Shown piece after piece: positions 48,252-61,077 of a DNA stretch of 64,000 nucleotides. Position 1 is the stretch's first letter, and every line of letters begins with the position of its first letter. Origin of the DNA: Xenopus tropicalis (Eukaryota; Chordata; Amphibia; Anura; Pipidae); assembly GCF_000004195.4 (NCBI RefSeq), contig NC_030683.2, forward strand, positions 88,251,410 through 88,315,409, in the 5' to 3' direction. A model generated the notes under the pieces. The model saw only the letters and a program-made list of their open reading frames with translations, had not been told where the DNA came from and ran no database searches. Position numbers and translations under genes: made by a program.

Positions 48252-49337
48252 CAGTGCTGTCCAACTTCTACGGTGCCGAGGGCCGGAATTTCTCTAGCAT
48301 ACATGGTGGAGGGCCGCTAATGGAAGCCAGTTTTGACCACTCCCCTTTTTGAAACCACACCCACTTCAAACCACACCTATTTTATCACAATGGTGGTAGC
48401 ACAGCAAAATCCCAAATGCTTGGTCCTTACTGTGGGGATATCAACCATCATTCATATGTGAAAGAATTATGTCATATTAAGATATACCCTTAAATTCCAT
48501 ATGCCTCCTCCTCCCCTGTGGATAGCAGAGCAACCCCCGGTACATAATTACACACCTTAGGGACCATTTAATGGCTATTTCCAACTGCTAACAAACTCCC
48601 ACAACAAACCCCTGCCAGGTTCACCTCCCACAAGCAGCATAGGGCAAGCAGAGTATGGCACACACAGGCAGCACTCTGCCTGTCCTACCCTGCCTGTGTG
48701 TGCCATACTCTGCCTTCCCTATGCTGCCTCTGTGTGCCATACTCTGCCTGCCCTACCCTGCCTGTGTGTGCAATACTCTGCCTGCCCTACCCTGCCTGTG
48801 TGTGCCATACTCTGCCTTCCCTATGCTGCCTCTGTGTGCCATACTCTGCCTGCCCTACCCTTCCTGTGTGTGCCATACCCTCCCTGACCTATGCTGCCTG
48901 TGTGTGCCATACTCTGCCTGCCCTACCCTTCCTGTGTGTGCCATACCCTCCCTGACCTATGCTGGCTGTATGTGCCATACTCTACCTGCCCTATGCTGGC
49001 TGTATGTGCCATACTCTGCCTACAGTACCTGAGGTGTGAAGAAGTAAACAATGGGAGTGATTACAGTCTGACCCTGAGGTGTGAACACTGCAGGGGGTGA
49101 ACAATGCAGGTATTAAAAGGTGTGAACAACACAGGGGATTACATTTTTAAACAATACAGAGGGATTACAGCCTGAATCTGAGGTGAGAACCATGCAGGGG
49201 GCCAGTTAATCTCAGTACTGATACCATTTAATGCTTACTCAAAGGTAAGCCATCAAAGCAGCCAGACAGGTGGGGGGCCACACAGAGGGGGGTCGCGGGC
49301 CGCATGCGGCCCGCGGGCCGCCAGTTGGACAGCACTG
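48252..49337 (-). mobile_element. hAT-type element with expanded 34-bp minisatellite, copy 2
   Basis: Ends CAGTGCTGTCCAACTTCTAC and CCGCCAGTTGGACAGCACTG. A perfect 8-bp target duplication GCTTAGAC flanks it (48244-48251 and 49338-49345), which proves a hAT insertion. About ten 34-bp units occupy 48690-49025. The right end has GC-rich self-complementary GGGCCGCATGCGGCCCGCGG. No transposase frame. Confidence 0.9.
48690..49025 (-). repeat. 34-bp minisatellite, about 10 units
   Basis: Units read TGTGTGCCATACTCTGCC plus CTGCCCTACCCTGCC-like halves. Two variant pairs alternate (68-bp higher order). Because 34 is not a multiple of 3, all frames stay open and give Cys-rich pseudo-proteins. An inverted single unit precedes the array at about 48637-48671. 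Confidence 0.85.
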
Positions 49338-49542
49338 GCTTAGACCTTTGGTGCTAGTGTTGTGCAGTGATGTTATGAAAGTGAGTGGGCTCAAGGGATG
49401 TCTGCTGGGTCTGAACAAAGAATAAAGCAGACAATTGTAGAGGACTCCTGGATACATAATCCATACAATATTCAGTCTAGATAGAACACGTATTAGAAGC
49501 TACAACTCTACTGTATGGTTGTAATTCAGTCATGTAGACAAA

Positions 49543-49652
49543 GAGCTTTTCATACATATAAGGTACTTAGTCAATCCTAATTCTGCACAGGATACATGAG
49601 CTCTCCATACATATAAGGTACTCAGTCAATCCTAATTCCGCACAGGATACAT
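49543..49652. repeat. 55-bp tandem duplication
   Basis: Units 49543-49597 and 49598-49652 abut and differ at four positions. Both contain CATACATATAAGGTACT and GCACAGGATACAT. Confidence 0.92.
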
Positions 49653-50242
49653 TACTCATTATATTTTCAGGGTTTATACAAGTCAGTGCTTTTGTGTAAA
49701 AAGAAGAGAAGCCAGATCACATAGATTGGAAATGATTGTTAGGTAATGAGCAGAGACAGGCAATATAAATGTGAATAAATTGCTTCCTAGAAAGGGAAAT
49801 TCTCTGCCACTCACAACAAGTACATGATGGCATGTACGCACTGTAGGCGTACAAGATAAACAGACAGCTTGGCAGACACACAGCAATAAAAGGGCAAGGA
49901 ATGATACTTCTGCTTGAGAAAGTGGACTGAGCCCCAAACACAGATTTTAATGGTAATGCAGGTCTGACCTCTCCATGCCTGGTGTTTAGCACTTTCCTTA
50001 CTCAGAGGGCATACACTGTAAAACCTCATCACCATTCTAGCAATAAAACTATTCCACACTGGAAATAAAACTGTTAACCCATTAAATACCAGTAAAGGAC
50101 TGAATTTATGACATCAAATGAATTTAAACAATTCAGGGTAAATGTTTTGAAGCCCAATTGGGACCTAAAATGCAATAATTCCTTTGTTTCTAATTTGTAC
50201 TGTAATGGATACAACTGATTTATTGTTTACACAGTAAGGAGT

Positions 50243-50565
50243 TAAGGTAACCATACACGTAACAATTACAATCTTTTCCTGATCATCTTTTCCAGATCAT
50301 CTGTACCCTCCACTGAGGTTCAGGTGTGTATCGTCAGATATGGAGGTAGAAACAACAGGAATTCTACCCCTATCTGGTGTTTCAGACCTAAACGCAGCTT
50401 TTGCACTATTGAAGGCGCCCGATCAAAATCTTTTGTCCCGCCCAATCAATGAAACAACCGATATCCAAGACTTTTGCAATATCGGTCGTCTCATCCATAC
50501 ACGCACAACTATCATACAAAACCTTGTTTCATACAATAATATCGGTGCATGTAAGTCTAGCTTTA
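50243..50565 (+). mobile_element. TAAAG(G/C)TGGCCA repeat, copy 3 (decayed)
   Basis: Begins TAAGGTAACCATACACG and ends GTAAGTCTAGCTTTA. It keeps TATGGAGGTAGAAACAACAG and CGATCAAAATCTTTTGTCCC in the order of copy 1. Confidence 0.75.
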
Positions 50566-50742
50566 CATTGCAGGGAAACAACCAAAAGGTAACTAGTAAG
50601 TGTGTATTAAGAAATCTGTTCCCTATATTTATTCCCTAACTGCATTTTTGCGAGTAGCCCTTTTCATGTACCAGCTTCTAGTTCCAGAACATTGTGTGTA
50701 TTTACCTATGGTAAACATGTGTTATTGTTTATTGTTTCTTAC

Positions 50743-50964
50743 CACAAGGCCCCTTGTGTAAAATGGTTATTTCTTTTTTAAGCGTGCAGGCTGTTGACTG
50801 CAGTTCACATGGGTTGCCGTAAGTGCGCTTATCACTGCCACACACTGGGTCATATACTGCCTGGCACACCTGCTGGCATTCGCATACTGCCTTCTTGTTT
50901 TTTACTACACATGCTGCTCCAAAACTGCAGGTTGTGTTCAGGCATGGACTGGGGGAATGGAGAT
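50743..50964 (-). CDS. agrn: agrin exon: follistatin-like module FS5
   Basis: Exon of 222 nt, phase 1-1, acceptor tctcttgcag and donor GTAAGA. Ten Cys: [21 protein letters not shown], then Kazal [14 protein letters not shown] and a GPC end. Asn-Thr-Thr within CLNTTC is a possible N-glycosylation sequon that I do not recall at this place in the mammalian protein. No long open stretch marks this exon; it was found from the splice sites and cysteine pattern. Confidence 0.94.
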
Positions 50965-53900
50965 CTGCAAGAGAGAAAACAAAGAAAAGTTCAGAGGTGT
51001 GTTACCTATGGGGCTCCATTAATATCCCTCCCTGAGCAGCAAGCAGAGCAAGCGGGGAGAGAACTGCATGCTAGTCACACACTGCCCCCTGGTGGAGGAA
51101 GGGAATGCCAAACTTGTGTGCAAGTGAACCTTCCAGATCTGCTTTTAGAAAGCAATTGGGCTGCTTATACTGTATATTTAACTAAATTTTGTCTACATTT
51201 ATTTCATTAAGACAGGGCCAAATGTAGTTTATTGACAAAGTACAGGCAAGCTTGCCTCAAGATTACTAAATCTAAAAGCAGCCCTGGTTCTCCAACACAG
51301 TAAGCAAGCTAAAGGGCAAACAAAAAAGTTCATAGTTTCAAGAACAATCATTTTGCTACAGACATTGAAAGGCTACCTTCCATTACTTCCATCATCCATA
51401 TTCCAGCTGTGACAGGGGGAACCCATCTCACTGTTGTGTTACACAAAGATTCAATGAAACATGTTAAAGTCAGACTGGACAGTGCAGAGGTCATGGTCAC
51501 TATGGGACTGCAGATCCTGTCTGATGGAGAGGATCAATCCCCTGTGGTTTGCTCTATTTAAAGAACCCATTCATGCACAGCTTCTACAACGTACTGGATA
51601 ATAATATGAAAAGCTGATTTGAATTAGAGCAGTTAAAAGAGGGATATGCTTATAATTATAAGTTCTGTCACTATTAAGTCTTTCACTTTGGCAAAAATTT
51701 CATTACTATAGCTAACAAAACGCAGACCGAAATTAAAGCTATTGTGAGTTTTTATCCATGGAGATCCTGGTTTCCATGGCAATATTAGTGGTTTAAGGTC
51801 TTTGCTGCTCAATGTAAATTTAAAATGCTTAGAAAGTGAAATATAGCAGATCAAAAAGCTGCATAATGTAACACTCTGCAAATTCACAAGTCTGCTTCTT
51901 AAAATGCCTTTTTTAAAATTCTTCTCACTTCTGTTTTTTTCATTAAGCAGATCATGATGCTGTATCTATGTTCAGTACATTTCAAATATTTTCCTCTTTC
52001 TTTTAAAAAATTGCATAACTATATACATATATATATCTTATGAAGAGGCTTACATAACTCTGCTTTACAAGAGCATCTAACAATTTATCCTGGATCCATT
52101 TACCTGTACTTGACCCACTGGAGAATTCTGGTCTGTCTTTAACTCTAATCAGAGTACCTTGTCCTAATTTTGTTTGCTAGAAACTTACAATGAAGGTTCA
52201 AGGTGGGCTTGAAGCAGCCTAGTACATAATATTAGTACTATTTTTTTCTGAAGGCATCAGATTCTGTATTCAGACAGATTCTAAAATGAAAACCTAGAAT
52301 TTAAATTCAGCGCAGCCTAAATTTTGTGAATATATCCACGGCTTAAATTATACCTGCGTCTTATGTGCCGCAGCTTTTATTTGCACTGTATGTACACCTA
52401 CAATACGTATAAGGCACAAGCAAAGAGGATTTATGAGATATTATTTCTTATGGTATTAAAGCAATATTTCTTCTGCTACAAAGGGCTGTGTGCAACATAT
52501 TAAAAAAAAGTCTACAGAGAAATCATAGAAGCTAGGATCCTGTGTGGGGAGCTTTCTCTGTGACCACTGAATATATTTTGCCATTCTTAATTATACAACT
52601 AAACTTTGTATTGAATTTAAATAAACTTATGTTCCCCTTCACCTACCTATCATCTACCTTCTATCTATCATCAATATCATATACTAATCACAAGGCAGCA
52701 ACCAATTTCAAATTAACATTCTGATAAGTTTTTAAAACATGATATTTGTGAACATTTTACACTTATTTTTCTATAAAAACACTTAGTATGTTCACTACAT
52801 ATTTCCATTTAGGCAAGGTTGCATTCCCAATTACAGTTAATTAGGTTATGTCTCCATCCAGACACAGACCTTTAGAATAAGCTAGTGTTCAGACATAAAT
52901 AACAACCTAATATGACATCATTCAGGTACCTATCTCTCTATTTATCTAGAATTCATCCAGCAAACAAATTAACTGCAATTAACATGCATCTTGATTGAAG
53001 TAGGTACAAGGGGCCTAGATTTTATTTTCTTTCTGTCTAGTTTCTGTGCAACCCCCCAGTTACACAAAAGGCTAAAAATAACATCCAAGATCGCAGCTGC
53101 AGCTAAAGAGGTCACTTTTACCACTGAATTAGAAAGAACTGAGCAGTTGGGTGAATCCACATGACAGCCACAGAGATGTAAAATCAACCATTAAAATGAG
53201 ACAGAACCTTACCTTTCTTATACAGTCAAAAGCCAGATCTCCACTAACTGTTTTGAAAGATTAGATGCACTGACTTTACTGACATATGGTACACAATGAC
53301 AAGTGACAGTAATGGACAGAGTCAGCCTTTTAAACACAGGCACTAAATGCATACAGACTGTATATATTTACAGAGAAATGGACAGGTCTAGTTGGACACT
53401 TTTAAAAGGGTCAGTACCCCTACAGCTGCTCTACAGGAACATATAAATAAAACATTTTATAACTATTTGTTTTGTCCAGGAAAAAGTGCTAATGCAATTA
53501 AGAGGACAGAAGCTGGGTGCTGACTTCTGCCTCTCAGGGCAAAAGAAATGTGACCACCTGTAACGAATGGGATCATATTAGAATCTCTTTCTTCTACAAG
53601 TGCTTGAGGTGAACAAAAAATCTCTACAGCACATACTCCCAGACACAATAGATAAAGGAAAGTCTCCTTTTCCAGTGTAATTGGCTCGCCATTCAAGGCT
53701 TTAACTCTTTAGTGCCACGCAGTTCTGCAATTACAGTACCTGGAGGATCAGAGATGAGCGTGAATACCTACTGGCTAAAGAGGACCATCGTATATCCCTT
53801 AAATTAATAAAAGACAGGCAAGAGAAAAAACAAGATTAAGGGGTAGACATTAATGGTATTTTCTTTTCACATATTGTTTTGCAGTTTCTGTATAATGGGC

Positions 53901-56900
53901 ATTACTAATTTGTTGTATCTTGAAATGGAATTAAGCATTTCAGTTTATTTATTTTTTATATACGATGCAGAATAATGCATCAGTGATCCTAACATTTTGC
54001 CATGTTTCAAGAATGCACTGTTTTGAATCGGAAACTGTTGAAGTCTCTCCTGCTGTATGCCTACAAGCTAGCATTCTACTAGGGTTCAATGTAAATCTGA
54101 TGACTAAAGGCATTATACTTAAGCTAATAAACATGATGGGGTACACAGCACAGACAGGTGTATATCTGCGTGTGTCCATCTATGAAAGCTGTCATGTGTA
54201 TGGGAAGGAACTTTTACCTCTGATATAGAAAGATTTCATTCTGAAGTCAAGTAATCAGCCATATGCTACTATTATAACCAGCTATGTCTAAAAGAAAACT
54301 AAATCCCAAGCAGGAATTGGGCACCTATGAGCTCCAAGTTGGTTAAGAACCCCCAATATATTCACATCAAAGTCCTCAGCCAACTGGGCAGTGAGGTCTT
54401 TTGGTTATTATGGCATAGTCTTAACAACCAGATCCCCCAAAACAGGCAGGAAATGGGCACCTACTAGTTACAGGTTGGTGTAGGACCTCACACATGCACA
54501 TGTGAGTCAATTAGGCTGTAACGTCTTATTGAAAAACATGAATGAATGAAACCCTACACACGAACACATTAGCTGACTTAACCTAGTCATAGCATACGGC
54601 TATACATGAACTTTCACAAGGCAGCATACAGAAAAGAGGGTGTTTATAATAAGATTGGATTCCAAGTTGGTTGAGGCCCCCAAATATATTCACATCAAAG
54701 TCCTCAGCCAACTGGGCAGTTTGGTCTTATGGGTCAACATTCAGCTGCATTCGATCAGTCGCCATTTTGGTTATTATGACATAGTCTTAGCATCCAGATC
54801 CCAAAGTAAACAGGCAGGAAATGGATTACAATACACAAGAGCCATGAATATCCTGTAAATTGTATTATTATAAATGATGTTTCTTAATGTTGCCAGTTAA
54901 AATCAGTGCTTAGTGATGTTATTTTTGTCACATGGCCCACTGAAACTTGTGTATTATAACAAATAATGTACCCCTTACATAACCTGTATAAAGACACTTG
55001 GATTAGGACTTATAATATCCTTATATGTTACAATAGGAGGTACATTATTTACTATATTATGTTCAAAGCAGTGCATTTCTCAAGCAAGGTGAGAACTACG
55101 CTAGAACCCCAATTTCACATTCACCAGGGGACTAGGAAAAAAAGTAAAATCGGGGTTCTGCTATACATATATATATATATATAAATACATACACACGCAT
55201 ATACTGTGTATTTGTTTGGCTGCAGAGATAATTCTCCTTTTTTTATTTGGAAAAGTGATGCAGCCTGAATTTTTAAAGGAAAATATACCACATTAGAAAG
55301 TACTAGTAATGTGTTTCTTGGCAGCACCATTATATATGAGATCAAGTCAAAGACAGCAGTAGGCATATCAGACAATAAGCCCCAATGGTCAGTTTTTGAG
55401 TGTAACATGTACATTGATTTATGTTTGATGAATATAGTCTTCTGTTATAAAGCACTACAGAATACGCTTGTGCTTCATTAATAATAATTCCTATTTATTG
55501 AACAGCTTGCATCAGTGTTACCAGCTACAGGATGAAATCTAGGCTAGCTGTGGTACTGGCAGTACAATCAATATTATTATACAATGCACTGATAATACCA
55601 CGGACCAGTGAATGAATGCACAAATGACCAGGCCAAGAACAATCTAGAGGATGAAATTATTATTTACTTAGTTCTTTCTCAATTCCTTAAACCCAACTTC
55701 ATTAATTTATTTGGTATACTTCTCCTTTAAAAACCAGCATAATTTGCAGTATATCGTGCTGTGTGACATGTAAATAGTGATTTGGTTTTTTTTTTTGTTA
55801 GATTAGAGGAAACCACATTTGGTGTTCATCAAATATGATTTTTGAAGTGTAAGGAAACAAAATATATGCCTTAAACAAACATGAATCACATTTTTAATTA
55901 GTTTTTTTATTTAGAAAAGATGGAGTTACTAATTAGAAGACTGGGAAGGCTAAAATGAATGGCACAATATTCCAGTGAAGAAGAGTGGCATCTAAAATTC
56001 TAATTTGAAAAGCCTGTTTAGGTGTGGCCAAAACTCTTGCCAATGCAATATGTATTTTTATCAGGCCTAGAAATCCAGAGATCTCAAGCACATAACCCTC
56101 AAGCTTTTGTGAGCCACAATGGGGGGATGCTGGGATCTGCAGCTCACAGTAATTTGAGGGCTGACAGCTTGACATCCTTGCCTTAGGCCATATAGATAAT
56201 AAAACATTCGGACTGTCCGGCTAAACAGTATAAACCATGACGCCCAGCATAGATAGTAAAATAGAATTACTGAATGCTTTGTGGCCTAATCCCAAATTTT
56301 ATTAAATCAAATAAATCAAATAAAGGATTAAGGATTGCCAATAAGTGCCAATACATAAACAGGCAACAAGCACTGAAGAGTGTCAGCACAAACAAGTGGA
56401 GCTAAATGGATGGTGGGAGCCCAAGATGCAACAGCTATGACACAAAGACCATAAGCCTGGAAGCCAGCTCAGAAAAGCACAAGGATTGTCATCCTCACTC
56501 ACACACTAATAAATAGTAGCAAGCAGTGAATGGAAAGGAGTGGGGACATAAGTGAGTGTCCAGAGGGAGGAGAGCAGACCTCAGACTGAAGACCTCACAG
56601 ACAGAGATGAGAAAGCAATCAGGGGGTCATCTATCCTGATCCTTACTCCACAGAGCCAGAGCTGGAAAGAAAGACACAAAATACAAGAAGGTATGGGGGT
56701 GGGGGTGAACAGGAAGAAAAGATTGCCTGAGTTTTTGTGGTGTATAAAGCATTCATAAGGGAGCAATGACAACTGACATCCCATCTGCTAGCTCAAGAGA
56801 GCTCTCCCACATTCCAAGTGGTAGAGGGGGTGCAAAGACTCCAGGAAGAGTTCGAGAGAGAAGCAGCAGTCACTAAGTCTAAAAGTAAAAGGGGCAGTGT

Positions 56901-57496
56901 GGGGGAAGAGGGTGAATCCAGGAAAGCAGAGGAAAGAAAAGGACGATTGCTCATTAACAGGAGAAATAACAATACAATCCTCTGATTTGTCCAAACCTTA
57001 TTTGGTCAGCGGCAGAAAATTACAGTGTACACTTTCTCTATGAAGAAGAGATAGAGACAGAGAGAAAAAAGTAATATATTAGGAGGAAAGAGAGAAGACG
57101 AACATTTATTGAAAAAGTTATTCTTATGAACTAAATGGTACAGGAATCGGAAGCTTTGATTCAAGGCAAGGGGTGTCAGAATGAAGCACCAGGGTCTCAC
57201 AGTTTAAGGTAAATGAAGGTAGATATGGAAAGCAATGTGTTTAATGGCTCACCCACCACCCTTTCCCCCACTAAATCGGTTTAAAAGATCCATGCTTCCT
57301 TCTTTCCTATTAATTGAGAAAACTGACCTGCTGAAGCTCATGGACCAGTAATCAACAAGAATGAATAAACTTGTAACGGGTTAATAAAAATTAATATCCT
57401 TACCTTTGTCATTTGAGAAAAAAGAAAGAAAGAGCACATATGCTACCACAGAAAAACTCGACTACATATTTGAGAAGAACCATGTTTCATACATAC
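50965..57496 (-). other. agrin intron between FS4 and FS5 (6.5 kb)
   Basis: Contains a dispersed direct repeat at 54333-54455 and 54661-54824, a short (TA)n at 55165-55182 and a dispersed-repeat remnant near 56095-56180. The 56.4-57.2 kb part is purine-rich on the plus strand. No other exon seen. Confidence 0.65.
54333..54824. repeat. Direct repeat pair, second copy with extra 37 bp
   Basis: 54333-54455 and 54661-54824 share TCCAAGTTGGTT, CACATCAAAGTCCTCAGCCA and ACTGGGCAGT, then TTGGTTATTATG and CAGGCAGGAAATGG. The second copy has about 37 bp more (GGGTCAACATTCAGCTGCAT and on). Confidence 0.8.
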
Positions 57497-57703
57497 CACA
57501 TGGGCCTTTGTGTTTTACTGGAATGGTAGCTTTCTGAAAGCATTCTGCCTTTTGTCTCTCGCAGTCATTGGCATACGTGCGACTGTCCCCACCACAGACT
57601 GGTTTGTAAGTGCTATCACAAGTAACACGGTCGCAAGAACAACGCGTCACACCTCTCCGGTTAAGACACACAGAATTGTGTTTACAGTCCTCCTTGCATT
57701 TGT
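57497..57703 (-). CDS. agrn: agrin exon: follistatin-like module FS4
   Basis: Exon of 207 nt, phase 1-1, acceptor ttccactag and donor GTATGT. Ten Cys: [12 protein letters not shown] opens the EGF-like half, CSCDRVTC closes it, and the Kazal core is [14 protein letters not shown]. The Gly-Asp-Ser variant replaces the usual Gly-Ser-Asp of the core. It corresponds to human FS4 ([19 protein letters not shown]). It is followed by a 6.5 kb intron. Confidence 0.95.
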
Positions 57704-60480
57704 CTAGTGGAAAGGCAAGAGAAAGTCACTGACACAGGGCTCATTAGTAGAAATACTGTGCACAGTGCTGAGAAAATCCAAAACCAGTTAGGTCATGAAT
57801 CGCAAACCATTCAAATGCAATGTGTTTTTAACACCAATGAAATACCTTTGAAAATGCTTTGATTTTGATGCTCACCATAAAAATTGTGGACATGGACTCT
57901 TTTTCAAGTACACTGAAAAGTATCTATATACAATCTATAACTTTCTAGGCAAGAATATCAGGTGAGATGTTCATAAGCTAAAGCTGAGCTAAAAGTGGGT
58001 CAGACAGCAAGGCAACACAGCAAACTCAGACATTCGTGACTGAACAAAATATCTGTAAAGGAATTTAGTTACCAGGTATAAATAGGGGAGAAGAGATGTA
58101 GTTTGCAGCCATGATACAAGTGGCACAGAGCTGCTCTACATACTAAATGGATGCACAAAAAAACATATTGCTAAAGAAAGTTCTTCAGGGGAAATACTTA
58201 CCCTTTACATAATTATTGTATTAAAGGTGCCACCAGCTAATGGGTTAGAATTTCACACACAAATTATTGTAATTCTCTGCAATCAAAACCCCTTCTGCTC
58301 GTGTAAAATGAACATAAAAATATCATGAAAGATCATTTATAACAATTTGTAGAAATTACTGTATCAAAGCATTATAAACCTTTACAAACTTTCTTCCATC
58401 AGTATGCCACATAGACTTGGTAGCTCCTTTGAATTACAGTTCAGTAAATCCTGCTTGTGTTTTTTTTTTTTTTGGTTATGGTGCCAGGTATTGGCAGTGT
58501 TTGTACCTGGTTGTCAGGGAATGGAGTGTTATAATTCATTTCAAGGGCTAAATGATACTTCAAAGAGGGAATCCTTCTTACATTAAACATTTCCATATTA
58601 CATATATAGGCAAGGGTTAGTTTCCATATAATCTATGTCTTTAGTGTGTGTAAAATCCTAACAGTGAATTTACTGTATATTGTTAGCTGAGAAACAGATG
58701 TTATATGCCTGGGAATTGAGAGAATGCATGGCATTTTAAGAAAACATCTTCAGTTCTTTTGTTTCACACCACTAAAAGCCTACTTACTGTCACAGAAATC
58801 AGCAGTAAGGTGCCAGCACAGACCCTCCGTTGTATATTTCCTGACCACATAAGTGTCATTTTATTTTACAGATCCCTTTTTCATTGTGTTAGAAATGCAG
58901 CCATTCAGACTCTGACAGCCTGAGAAAGGTACTGATTTACTGGTTGAATCTCTCTGCTGTATAGTGTAAGAATGTAGGCTAATGCTCTAAATTTCACACT
59001 CGTCAATGCCTTTCCTCCTGTACAGGAGAACTACCCTGAATGGTGTGGCCTACTTTTGAGCCCCAGAGAAAAAATAAGGACAGGAATTGCACAAACTGCA
59101 TGATGTATTGCATGTGTTTTACTTTTAGACAACACCACAAATGTTGTTGAAATTGGTCTATTTAACTTTCTAACCCTCAGTGGGTTACACATAACATGAG
59201 ATATGGGGGCAATTTACTAACATAATTTCTAAATTGCAACAGTGCAGTTATCCACAGAAACCAAACATTTTCAAACTTCAAGTTGACCACAGTTTGCTGA
59301 CCGGCTGCTATATGTTCCTATACATTCCTATACCATACTTCATTGGGAGTGTTTTGTACTTAGCTGTCAGGGATGGAGTGCTATAATCCATTTGTTGTTA
59401 TCCAAACATAGGACCTATCTGGATCTAAATATAGTGAAATGCCAAGAAGAGCCTCCTGTAGGCTGCCAGTCAATATAGGGGCTACCAAATGGACAATCTC
59501 AGCCCTTACTTGGCATTCCACAAAAACTTTTTTATTATGCTTGCATTGCCCCCAAACTCTTTTTACATTTCAATGTGGCTTACAGGTCAAAAAGGTAAGG
59601 GACCCCCACTCTATAGCTCCACAGAGCAGTACGTTAGGGCAGGACTGTCCAACTGAAGGTCTGCAGGCTGTATGTGGCCCTCCAAGGGATTTTATGGACC
59701 CCAGTCTCCTCTGGGGCTCTACAGAACTCTTTGTATGACATCATTTTAACACGATCCATCCCTAAAATACACAGAATGTTTAATAATGGACCAGCTACAT
59801 GTAAAATCTTACAAAGTGCTGCTTTAGTTCTATGCTAGCATATATATGCCCTTGGTACAAAAAAATGTTAGGGCACAGAGATAACTGTAACATTTAGGAA
59901 GGTTCACAAAGCCAAGATACTCTAACAATGAATATCAGTTAAATATAATACTTTGTCTTCATGTTTAAGACAATCCCTGCAAACAAGATTCGAAATGCCA
60001 CGTTGTACCAGAAGAGAACTTGGACTGCACAGCACTATGTGCACTGCCTTCCAACATGTAGGGTGAACTAGCGTACACTGCTTCCTTTCTGTTCTGCCAG
60101 AAAATGCCACAAATTGTAAATGCTGTACTGTGCTCTTTCAAATAAGAGCAAGCTGTCTCTTTCTTTTAACAAGTATCAAACCCTTGTTTCTGTTTCTGTT
60201 CTGTTCCAGTGACAGTGGGAAAAAAAAGAAATCTGCTTGATAATCATGTAACTTGCTGAATAAAAAAAAGTCAGCAAGTCTTACTGTAAACTTATTTCAG
60301 CTGAATTTAACTTGAAGCTGTGTTTCAAAAAGAAGGTAGCTCCAAAATAATACCCTTTGTAATATATATATATATATATAACAATGTTTAGTCCTTCCCA
60401 TCATTCTAGAAAAGAAGGAAACCCTATATTTCCTATACTTTAAATGTATTATTGTGATTTATTTAGTGATCTTTTCCCAC
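57704..60480 (-). other. agrin intron between FS3 and FS4
   Basis: At 59640-59710 GGACTGTCCAACTGAAGGTC and GTATGTGGCCCTCCAA look like the end of a hAT element of the CAGTGCTGTCCAAC family. Also T15 at about 58460 and (TA)n at 60363-60380. The rest is unmarked. Confidence 0.65.
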
Positions 60481-60705
60481 CTTGCGGTTGGCACTGCCCT
60501 GAGTGCACCTTCTGCAGTTCAATGCCACGGATGAATCCAGATCGAGTCATTACACAATCATTGTCATAAGTCACACCGTCATCTGCGCAAACAGGATCTC
60601 TGCGGACTGGGCAGTATTCTGGTCGGTATTGCATTTCCAGTTGCCTAGTTCGTGGGTTTACTCGACATGCTTTGTTTTGATTATTCATGGCAATTCTGCA
60701 TGGAT
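60481..60705 (-). CDS. agrn: agrin exon: follistatin-like module FS3
   Basis: Exon of 225 nt, phase 1-1. The acceptor is tttgtatag and the donor is GTGGGA, a weaker than usual 5' splice site. The module has only six Cys. The EGF-like half is replaced by a basic stretch ([13 protein letters not shown]), followed by the Kazal core [16 protein letters not shown]. The same degenerate first half occurs in mammalian FS3, so this is a family trait and not damage. The split codon with FS2 (G + AT) gives Asp. Confidence 0.94.
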
Positions 60706-61077
60706 CTATACAAACACAGAGCATCTAATCAGTATAGCATATGTTGAAGACAAATTCGAGACAGAGTTACTTATTGTAGTATGCTAAACACCAGCTTTGG
60801 GACACAGAGGTATTGTAAAGCATACATGAACCATACCTGTGCAATAAAGGTGGCAACTGTCATTATTACATTTAGTTGTAACCCAACCTATGAAGCGGCC
60901 TCTAATTCCACTATCTTCTCTATTCACCTTTAATAAATTCCCTAATTTTTAAATTTTTAACAATCAGAATGACTTTTGTCAAAAGAAGAACTATGTCAAA
61001 AAACTCAATAGCCACCTACGGGTAAATCTTCTTGTCACTCATCTGTAATAAAAAGTCATTATTTGTTGATTTTTGCC

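Larger units (their letters stand above)
46793..50742 (-). other. agrin intron between FS5 and FS6
   Basis: Contains the hAT element 48252-49337, a 55-bp tandem duplication at 49543-49652 and repeat copy 3 at 50243-50565. 46793-48243 is unmarked. Confidence 0.75.

Noticed and set aside
48690..49025. Regular 34-bp repeats that look like a CRISPR array
   Set aside because: Units abut with no unique spacers, they lie in a vertebrate intron and within a transposon with hAT ends.
48655..49100. Long overlapping Cys/Pro/Leu-rich open frames in all three plus frames, resembling a tandem-repeat protein
   Set aside because: They are translations of a 34-bp minisatellite inside a hAT element; the unit is not a multiple of three, so every frame stays open. 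No gene context.
50794..51210. 138-codon plus-strand open frame over FS5
   Set aside because: Antisense to the FS5 exon and flanking intron; composition follows the exon's complement.
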